NCBI GenBank assembly: GCA_963210315.1
Contig: OY723249.1
Location: forward strand, 248,001 to 312,000
Source: Rhynchopus euleeides
Lineage: Eukaryota > Euglenozoa > Diplonemea > Diplonemida > Diplonemidae
Length of the DNA: 64,000 nucleotides
Reading direction: 5' to 3'
Shown here: positions 56,741 through 64,000 of the stretch, piece after piece
How positions within the stretch are numbered: the first letter of the stretch is position 1
How the letters are laid out: each line of letters begins with the position of its first letter
Notes under the pieces: generated by a model
The model's input: the letters and a program-made list of their open reading frames with translations, nothing else
The model's database searches: none
What the model was told of the DNA's origin: nothing
Made by a program: the position numbers and the translations under genes

Positions 56741-57888
56741 GGGGGGGTCAAATGGGGGTGACAAACACGATTTTTCAAAAAACCGGCGCAGAGGCCCCAA
56801 AGCCCCCGTAAACCCTCCAAACCCCCCCAGATCGGTCCGGAAACCCATCGAACCCCACTTTTCCACCATTCCGGGCACCTCAGGTGCCCGAATTGGGGTA
56901 CCTAAATTTTGTGCCACCGTTTGGTACCGTACAGTGCCACTGTGTGGGAGGTTGGAAAAGAAAATGCCCCAACACACCACATCTGAGGGTTGCAATGCAT
57001 GTTGCTTGCCAACCACGTCATCCGGTGGGTGTCAGGCGCTATGTAGGTGGCATCAGCCAGGTCTTCGATGTGTTCTGGCTTGTATATGTACCTCCCTGCC
57101 TGCGGCACAGGCACTGCCTTTGTCCCCCACACCAGCCACAGAGAGCGTATTGTACTCGGTCCACGGTTGCTGATTCATTGTGATGCGTTGTATCCTCGAG
57201 TGAACGTCACACACTAGTGACACCACCACCCGCCATCCGAGAGCTGTATTGACTTTGCGCGCTTCCGTTGCATTCACCTCGCCACGCATATTGCACTGTT
57301 CAGTACCAGTGCTCTTGGGCCAGGCAAAGTAGACCGCAGCAAGTACCAATTCTGGCACAATGGGTACCACGACAGCGCACTTCGTGTGTTCCCGGAATGT
57401 ACAGCTCGTGTTGCAACAGTCGTTGTCAACACATCCCGGTTGTGGAGCACTGCTGCACAGGAATCACACGACCATCTGGACTTGTTCCGTACCTACAGGC
57501 AGCCTCCCGGTGCATGGTGGCAGGGAGGTACATATACAAGCCAGAACTCATCGAAGACCTGGCTAATGCCACCTACATAGCGCCTGACACCCACCGGATG
57601 ACGTGGTTGGCAAGCAACATGCATTGCAACCCTCAGATGTGGTGTGTTGGGGCATTTTCTTTTCCAACCTCCCACACAGTGGCACTGTCCGGTACCAAAC
57701 GGTGGCACAAAATTTAGGTACCCCAATTCGGGCACCTGAGGTGCCCGGAATGGTGGAAAAGTGGGGTTCGATGGGTTTCCGGACCGATCTGGGGGGGTTT
57801 GGAGGGTTTACGGGGGCTTTGGGGCCTCTGCGCCGGTTTTTTGAAAAATCGTGTTTGTCCACGTAAAAGGGTGGCATTTGACCCCCCC
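56741..57888. mobile_element. 1.15 kb TA-flanked element with TIRs of about 370 bp that are coding-like
   Basis: TA-GGGGGGGTCAAATG at 56739 and CATTTGACCCCCCC-TA ending 57890 bound arms of about 370 bp (56741-57110 and about 57515-57888). Each arm, read towards its own end, encodes the same protein tail (YKP-x-IEDLA-x-ATYIAPDTHR to TKRWHKI-stop), on the minus strand at left (stop 56902) and plus strand at right (stop 57717). The unique core is about 400 bp. No transposase domain was recognised. The ends match the G-run family at 30.9-36.3 kb. Confidence 0.8.
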
Positions 57889-57890
57889 TA

Positions 57891-58768
57891 GGGGGGGGGG
57901 GGGGGTCGGGTCCCGAGTTTTCGCGATATGTTACCGGGAAATACAGGGACTATATTTCCCCAAGGGGAAATTTTCCTTATATTTACCGGTAATTTGTGCT
58001 TTTACTCCCGGTAATTTAGACCGAGGTCAACATTGGAGGAGCAACTTGGGGGACTGGTCGGGGAGGATGGCGTCTCCTGATGATTTGCACCCCAATCCTG
58101 CGAACTGGGGCTACAGATGATGATCATTTGTTGGATCTTCTCCCGACAGGTCTCCTGGATACTTGGCCTTGTTCCCGGCATTGGAGGGGGGGGTGAGGAT
58201 GAGTGACCGTCCATTCGCCTGGTTTTAACAGCCAAAAATCTGATCTCCGGCGAGAGCCAAGATCCACGACGTTGTTTGGAGACACTAGTCAGGGGAATTT
58301 GGCTAGGGCGGCCCATCTGTTGCATATTAACGCAGGTGCCCTCCTCGAACACTTAGAGTGGATGCAATCTGGCCAGTTATCGAACACGGAGCAAGCCTGC
58401 ACATGCGTGTCATGTTGAGGCATGTGAAGTGGCAGGAAGGTACCTTACTTCAGGACTCCGCTCCGGTTCGTCGCTCCGAACGAGAAAACCAGACACACAC
58501 AGGTTCCTTTCCCGCGACAATGACAATGATATACGAGTTCTTCCTTTTCGTACAACGCTACCTGCACATAAACCTGCGCGGGGCACGCATGGTGTCAGTG
58601 AAACGAACACGAAAGATATAAGAGGAAATGAGTCACAGGGTGGGCACGGTCTGGTTGCTAATGATGGACTGCACACAAACAAAACGACATCCGTGGAGTG
58701 CATAGAACTCTCCTGGGACAACACGCAGGGGACGCCACCCGACAATAACAGAGGAAACGACACAGCAC
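57891..58768. other. Intergenic DNA, no gene recognised
   Basis: About 880 bp. It starts with a G run and short GGTAATTT/CCGGTAA-type repeats (57925-58020). No gene was found before the stop of the repeat protein. Confidence 0.5.
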
Positions 58769-61700
58769 TCATGCAAGGAACGGAACTTCTTCCGACAAGT
58801 CACGAGAAGGAGAGGCCTGAGACAGTCGGTTCGCGTGAACACGACGAACAACACCAACACAGAGAACACCAACAACGACGAACAGAACAGGGAGGATGAA
58901 GGAAGAAGCAGAGACTGAATCATGGATGCGCACAGCGGCAGAAGTCACACCAGAGGAGGGCTGGGACTGGCTTAGTGCTGCTTCAAGAGACGCATCGGGG
59001 TCAGGAACACACAGCACCTCGCTGGGCGTGCCGTTGTACGCCTGCAGGAAACAGTGGTCGTAGCCGTCAGCCACAAGCACGACACCAGGCTCGTCGATTC
59101 CAACCCTCTCAGACCCGTTCAAACGACTGCACAGCTCCTCCTGGCACAGTGTGACGTTCTCAGAGCTTGCGAGGATGGTGCCTGAAGGACAGGACCATGT
59201 CTCCACAGTGATGGCACTGCAGTTCTCAGAGGGCGGTGTTGGAGGTGGTTCGTCGCCAGGAACGCAGAGCACCTCGCCAGGTGTGCCGTAGTAAGTCTGC
59301 ACGCCACAGTGCTGGGAGTATCCGGACCCAACAAACGTCACATTCGGCTCGTCGAACCCAACCATCTGCCATGCGTCAATACGACTGCACAGCTCCTCCT
59401 GGCACAGTGTGACGTTCTCAAAGCTTGCGAGGATGGTGCCTGCAGGACAGGACCTGCGCTGCACCGTGATGGCACTGCAGCTTTCAGAGGGCGATGTTGG
59501 GGTCGGTGTTGGAGGTCGTTCATCGCCAGGAATGCACAGGATCTTCCAAGGTTTGCCAGAGTAGGACTTCACGCCACAGTGCTCGGCATAACCATCCCCG
59601 ACAAGCACCACATCCGGCTCGTCGAACCCAACCATTTCCCACGTCCCAATACGACTGCAGAGCTCCTCCTGACACAGTGTGACGTTCTCAGAGCTTGCGA
59701 GGATGGTGCCAGCAGGACAGGACCATGTCTCCACAGTGATGGCACTGCAGTTCTCAGAGGGCGGTGTTGGAGGAGGTTCGTCGCCAGGAACGCAGAGCAC
59801 CTCGCTGGGCGTGCCGTTGTACGCCTGCAGGAAACAGTGGTCGTAGCCGTCAGCCACAAGCACGACACCAGGCTCGTCGAATCCAACCATCTCAGACCCG
59901 TTCAAACGACTGCACAGCTCCTCCTGGCACAGTGTGACGTTCTCAGAGCTCGCGAGGATGGTGCCTGAAGGACAGGACCACGTCTCGACAGTGATGGCAC
60001 TGCAGTTCTCAGAGGGCGGTGTGGGAGGAGGTTCGTCGCCAGGAACACACAGCACGTCGCCAGGTGTGCCGTAGTAAGTCTGCACGCCACAGTGCTGGGA
60101 GTATCCGTACCCAACAAACGCCACATTCGGCTCGTCGAACCCAACCATCTGCCACGGGTAAATACGACTGCACAGCTCCTCCTGGCACAGTGTGACGTTC
60201 TCATAGCTCGCGAGGATGGTGCCTTCAGAACAGGACCTGCGCTGCACCGTGATGGCACTGCAGTCCTCAGAGGGCGGGGTTGGGGCCGGTGTTGGAGGTG
60301 GTTCATCGCCAGGAATGCACAGGACCTTCCAAGGTTTGCCAGAGTAGGACTTCACGCCACAGTGCTCGGCATAACCATCCCCGACAAGCACCACATCCGG
60401 CTCGTCGAACCCAGCCATCTCCCACTTCTCAAGACGACTGCAGAGCTCCTCCTGACACAGTGTGACGTTCTCAGAGCTTGCGAGGATGGTGCCAGCAGGA
60501 CAGGACCATGTCTCCACAGTGATGGCACTGCAGTTCTCAGAGGGCGGTGTTGGAGGAGGTGCGTCGCCAGCAACGCAGAGCACCTCGCTGGGCGTGCCGT
60601 TGTACGCCTGCAGGAAACAGTGGTCGTAGCCGTCAGCCACAAGCACGACACCAGGCTCGTCGAACCCAACCATCTCAGACCCGTTCAAACGACTGCACAG
60701 CTCCTCCTGGCACAGTGTGACGTTCTCAGAGCTTGCGAGGATGGTGCCTGAAGGACAGGACCATGTCTCCACAGTGATGGCACTGCAGTTCTCAGAGGGC
60801 GGTGTTGGAGGAGGTTCGTCGCCAGGAACGCAGAGCACCTCGCTGGGCGTGCCGTTGTACGCCTGCAGGAAACAGTGGTCGTAGCCGTCAGCCACAAGCA
60901 CGACACCAGGCTCGTCGAAACCAACCATCTCAGACCCGTTCAAACGACTGCACAGCTCCTCCTGGCACAGTGTGACGTTCTCAGAGCTCGCGAGGATGGT
61001 GCCTGCAGGACAGGACCACGTCTCCACAGTGATGGCACTGCAGTTCTCAGAGGGCGGTGTTGGAGGAGGTTCGTCGCCAGGAACACACAGCACGTCGCCA
61101 GGTGTGCCGTAGTAAGTCTGCACGCCACAGTGCTGGGCGTATCCGTACCCAACAAACGCCACATTCGGCTCGTCGAACCCAACCATCTGCCACGGGTAAA
61201 TACGCCCGCACAGCTCCTCCTGGCACAGTGTGACGTTCTCAAAGCTCGCGAGGATGGTGCCTTCAGGACAGGACCTGCGCTGCACCGTGATGGCACTGCA
61301 GTCCTCAGAGGGTGGTGTTGGGGCCGGTGTTGGAGGTGGTTCATCGCCAGGAATGCACAGGACCTTCCAAGGTTTGCCAGAGTAGGACTTCACGCCACAG
61401 TGCTCGGCATAACCATCCCCGACAAGCACCACATCCGGCTCGTCGAACCCAGCCATCTCCCACTTCTCAAGACGACTGCAGAGCTCCTCCTGGCACAGTG
61501 TGACGTTCTCAGAGCTCGCGAGGATGGTGCCAGCAGGACAGGACCATGTCTCCACAGTGATGGCACTGCAGTTCTCAAAAGGAGGTGTTGGAGGAGGTTC
61601 GTCGCCAGGAACGCAGAGCACCTCGCTGGGCGTGCCGTTGTACGCCTGCAGGAAACAGTGGTCGTAGCCGTCAGCCACAAGCACGACACCAGGCTCTTCG

Positions 61701-62695
61701 AATCCAACCATCTCAGACCCGTTCAAACGACTGCACAGATCCTCCTGGCACAGTGTGACGTTGTCAGAGCTCGCGAGGATGGTGCCTGCAGGACACGAAC
61801 CAGTCTCCACTGTAATGGCAGTGCAGTTCTCAGAGGGCGGTGTGGGAGGAGGTTCGTCGCCAGGAACACACAGCACGTCGCCAGGTGTGCCATAGTAAGT
61901 CTGCACGCCACAGTGCTGGGAGTATCCGGACCCAACAAACGTCACATTCGGCTCGTCGAACCCAACCATCTCCCACGTCTCAAGACGACTGCACAGCTCC
62001 TCCTGGCACAGTGTGACATTCTCATAGCTCGCGAGGGTGGTGCCCGAAGGACAGGACCGGCGCTGCACAGTGATGGCACTGCACTCTCTCGTGGGCGGCA
62101 CCGGGGTCGGGGGTGTCGGAGGTTCGTCGCCAGGAAGACACAGGACCCTCCCAGGTGTGCCATACGGGTAGTCCTGCACGCCGCAGTGCTGGGCGTATCC
62201 CTCCCCAACAAACGACACATTCGGCTCTGCGAGCCCAAGGATCTCCCACGTCCCAATGCGACTGCACAGCTCCTCCTGGCACAGTGTGACGTTCTCATAG
62301 CTCGCGAGGATGGTGCCTGAAGGACATGAGCCAGTCTCCACAGTGATGGCACCGCAGTTCTCAGAGGGCGGTGTTGGAGGAGGTTCGTCGCCAGGAACAC
62401 ACAGCACCTCGCCAGGTGTGCCGTAGTAAGTCTGCACGCCACAGTGCTGGGCGTATCCGTACCCAACAAACGTCACATTCGGCTCGTCGAACCCAACCAG
62501 CTGCCACGCGTCAAGACGCCTGCACAGCTCCTCCTGGCACAGTGTGACGTTCTCAAAGCTCGCGAGGATGGTGCCTGCAGGACACCCGTGCCGATGCACG
62601 GTAATTGAGGCGCACTCATGCCCCTCAGCCTTCGGTTCACCCCCCTCCTGTGCTGCCACGCTGGTCACTGCCAGCATCCATATGAAGAGACGCAT
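58769..62695 (-). CDS. Surface protein with 14 Cys-rich N-glycosylated repeats, 1308 aa
   Basis: The ATG at 62695, one base after CACAG, opens a signal peptide (MRLFIWMLAVTSVAAQ). The ectodomain is 14 tandem repeats of about 83-90 residues, each with six cysteines (three likely disulfides) and the core NVTLCQEELCSR. Sequons NVT and often NCS or NGT recur in nearly every repeat. Repeats are joined by Pro-rich hinges (PGDEPPPTPPS). Three subtypes can be told apart by their late segment, HCGVQTYYGTP (A), DHCFLQAYNGTP (B) and HCGVKSYSGKPW (C), in the order A-A-A-B-C-A-B-B-C-A-B-C-A-B. A transmembrane helix (FILPVLFVVVGVLCVGVVRR) and short cytosolic tail close the protein. Probably a cell-surface adhesin-like or coat protein; ligand unknown. 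Confidence 0.88.
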   Translation of the reverse strand: MRLFIWMLAVTSVAAQEGGEPKAEGHECASITVHRHGCPAGTILASFENVTLCQEELCRRLDAWQLVGFDEPNVTFVGYGYAQHCGVQTYYGTPGEVLCVPGDEPPPTPPSENCGAITVETGSCPSGTILASYENVTLCQEELCSRIGTWEILGLAEPNVSFVGEGYAQHCGVQDYPYGTPGRVLCLPGDEPPTPPTPVPPTRECSAITVQRRSCPSGTTLASYENVTLCQEELCSRLETWEMVGFDEPNVTFVGSGYSQHCGVQTYYGTPGDVLCVPGDEPPPTPPSENCTAITVETGSCPAGTILASSDNVTLCQEDLCSRLNGSEMVGFEEPGVVLVADGYDHCFLQAYNGTPSEVLCVPGDEPPPTPPFENCSAITVETWSCPAGTILASSENVTLCQEELCSRLEKWEMAGFDEPDVVLVGDGYAEHCGVKSYSGKPWKVLCIPGDEPPPTPAPTPPSEDCSAITVQRRSCPEGTILASFENVTLCQEELCGRIYPWQMVGFDEPNVAFVGYGYAQHCGVQTYYGTPGDVLCVPGDEPPPTPPSENCSAITVETWSCPAGTILASSENVTLCQEELCSRLNGSEMVGFDEPGVVLVADGYDHCFLQAYNGTPSEVLCVPGDEPPPTPPSENCSAITVETWSCPSGTILASSENVTLCQEELCSRLNGSEMVGFDEPGVVLVADGYDHCFLQAYNGTPSEVLCVAGDAPPPTPPSENCSAITVETWSCPAGTILASSENVTLCQEELCSRLEKWEMAGFDEPDVVLVGDGYAEHCGVKSYSGKPWKVLCIPGDEPPPTPAPTPPSEDCSAITVQRRSCSEGTILASYENVTLCQEELCSRIYPWQMVGFDEPNVAFVGYGYSQHCGVQTYYGTPGDVLCVPGDEPPPTPPSENCSAITVETWSCPSGTILASSENVTLCQEELCSRLNGSEMVGFDEPGVVLVADGYDHCFLQAYNGTPSEVLCVPGDEPPPTPPSENCSAITVETWSCPAGTILASSENVTLCQEELCSRIGTWEMVGFDEPDVVLVGDGYAEHCGVKSYSGKPWKILCIPGDERPPTPTPTSPSESCSAITVQRRSCPAGTILASFENVTLCQEELCSRIDAWQMVGFDEPNVTFVGSGYSQHCGVQTYYGTPGEVLCVPGDEPPPTPPSENCSAITVETWSCPSGTILASSENVTLCQEELCSRLNGSERVGIDEPGVVLVADGYDHCFLQAYNGTPSEVLCVPDPDASLEAALSQSQPSSGVTSAAVRIHDSVSASSFILPVLFVVVGVLCVGVVRRVHANRLSQASPSRDLSEEVPFLA

Positions 62696-63002
62696 CCTGT
62701 GCCCCTCCCCCTACCGTGTGTCACTTTCCCGCGTGTCTGTGATGTGTCTCGGTTGTCCTGTGGGGTTGTGTCGGATGCAAGCGCGTGTCAGCAGGTGTGC
62801 AGCAGGGTCTCATCCTGTGATCGTATTATTACACTTTATCCGTTGAGCAGAACACACCGAGCAGCTGCCACCCGATGCCGGCCGCTGGACTGTGTCACCC
62901 ACACAGGTGCGGCTGCCGCAGCCCGTCATCAGCGAGTTGCCGCTGATAATGGTGCACAAGAGACAAGACACAAGAGGTAATGTGCGCCTGACACAGCGAG
63001 CT
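62696..63002. other. Intergenic DNA, no gene recognised
   Basis: About 300 bp upstream of the repeat-protein gene. Only the acceptor next to its ATG was recognised. Confidence 0.45.
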
Positions 63003-63485
63003 GGCTGGGGAGCCCAGTTGGGTGGGGGTGAGGGCGGCCAGTCGACGGCCACCTTTGGTTCAGGCATTCGCACTGTTTCTCCCCCTGTCTCGGGGCAGAT
63101 TACCGCTTCACCCTGCAGTACAGATCATGCAGCACACACGACACCGCAGGTTTCTCGCGTTCGACCCATGCCTGCTGGTTCTTCTCTCCCCGTTGGGGTT
63201 TACAGTCGCAGTTTTGTGGGATGTAAAAAGGGATGCAAACCCGAGAGAGAGAGGGAGGCGACACAACAGGCTGACAGGATCCCAGCCAGTGAGATGTGCA
63301 TCGCCAAGGACATGGGTGCGAACTATTGAAATGTTTGATTGAGAGAAAAGGCAAAAAAGGACAAGCATCAGGAACACAAACATGAGTCTGTTCATTCATG
63401 GAGAACACCACAGGCAAGGGAAATGATTTTACTTGATTGCACGAGACACACAAATCTTCTTTCCTGCGGAAGTGTTGTGTGCAGG
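63003..63485 (+). repeat. Intergenic duplication, copy 2 (uninterrupted)
   Basis: Contiguous counterpart of 54296-54629 plus 55422-55570. It contains GTTTGATT once at 63333-63340, exactly where the other copy carries the hAT-like element. Confidence 0.85.
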
Positions 63486-64000
63486 CGCAGCAGCTGTGTG
63501 TTGGCGGCAAGCACCTCGCACTTCCCCTATAGTTGCATCTCCGCTATTTTTAAAACCCTGTCTGGTGCCCCTGAAAGGGCCGATTTACCATGGTTTGACA
63601 GAATTCTTAAGAGAAAAAGCTCTTTTTTCGTAAGAATTCGGGAATTCTTACAGGGGGGGGTCAAATAAACGTACTTAGTTGAATAGTAGTACTTAGCCGA
63701 ATAGTAGTACTTATTTTTTTGGGGCTCTGGGGCACGTTGGGCCGTTGAATAGTAGTACTTACTTTTCACCCTTTTTTTTTGGGAAAATTTTCCGTTTTTT
63801 TTGAGATTTTCTTTTTGGAGACACACAAATCTGCAAACTTTGGGGCAAGGAATGGGGACAACGGGGTCTATTGGTGCCACTTAGGGGAACCAGGGTGCAC
63901 GGGGTCCGTAGAGGGGGGAAGTGACCTACGCTCAAAGATATGTCGTGACGAAGGGAATCGGGGCATCCCCCCTCAGACACATACGGACGGGAAACCAGCG
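63486..64000. other. AT-rich repeats, probably the end of another element
   Basis: An EcoRI-like palindrome cluster (GAATTC at about 63600-63650) is followed by a G run and TCAAATAAA. Three copies of GAATAGTAGTACTTA follow at about 63680, 63698 and 63745. The G run plus TCA resembles the ends of the TA-flanked family; the other end would be outside the window. No gene was recognised. Confidence 0.5.

Noticed and set aside
60875..62320. 481-codon plus-strand open frame
   Set aside because: It is the antisense of the Cys-rich repeats. The repeats lack stops in that frame, so each unit prolongs the same shadow.
58769..62695. CRISPR-like array
   Set aside because: The regular repeats are 250-270 bp and fully coding, with no short repeat-spacer pattern. 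The genome is eukaryotic.

Overview
ORGANISM. This is nuclear DNA of a protist. Protein-coding genes carry GT-AG spliceosomal introns, intergenic DNA is long and full of nested terminal-inverted-repeat (TIR) transposons and G/C homopolymers, and the gene set is eukaryotic (CDC14 phosphatase, two PIG-N/MCD4-type GPI ethanolamine-phosphate transferases, RING-H2, ankyrin and metacaspase-like proteins). All 16 recognisable host genes lie on the minus strand. In 13 of the 15 whose start can be placed, a splice-acceptor-like AG, usually CAG, lies 0 to 10 nt upstream of the ATG, often after a pyrimidine tract. Unidirectional clusters, likely spliced-leader acceptors at the ATG, some cis introns and a cyclase domain of trypanosomatid type point to Euglenozoa, most likely a diplonemid. 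No spliced-leader RNA gene was recognised, so this remains an inference; a dinoflagellate is the main alternative. LAYOUT (genes on minus unless stated). 1-1.3 kb: start of a mitochondrial-carrier-family protein and a small hypothetical protein. 2.1-7.7 kb: a 5.6 kb TA-flanked element whose own plus-strand gene is broken by a Mutator-like insertion (9-bp target duplication), which itself holds another TIR element. 9.2-14.3 kb: two ubiquitin-like plus ankyrin proteins flanking a secreted SGNH hydrolase. 16.1-18.3 kb: a three-exon CDC14 phosphatase fused to a dynein-type microtubule-binding domain. 19.1-22.4 kb: a large protein with a degenerate class III cyclase domain. 22.8-30.8 kb: tandem PIG-N paralogues sharing a nearly identical 416-bp block. 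31-36.3 kb: a cluster of TA-flanked TIR elements with G-run ends. 37-43.2 kb: a giant protein with a catalytically dead metacaspase domain, a two-exon protein, and a PB1/ubiquitin-like protein. 44.1-47.9 kb: a membrane RING-H2 protein and a large secreted Cys-rich protein. 48.9-52.5 kb: nested elements carrying a transposase-like ORF and a small histone-like ORF. 53.3-54.0 kb: a histidine phosphatase. 54.3-57.9 kb: a hAT-like insertion and a TA-flanked element. 58.8-62.7 kb: a surface protein with 14 Cys-rich N-glycosylated repeats. 62.7-64 kb: repeats. HOW THE GENES RELATE. The minus-strand genes share direction and probably a polycistronic transcript, but not an obvious pathway. Several are membrane or secretory (PIG-N pair, SGNH hydrolase, RING, Cys-rich protein, repeat protein), and the PIG-N pair serves GPI-anchor synthesis. 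Two multidomain proteins carry pseudo-enzymes (cyclase, metacaspase). The CDC14 fusion suggests direct microtubule targeting of a mitotic-exit-type phosphatase.
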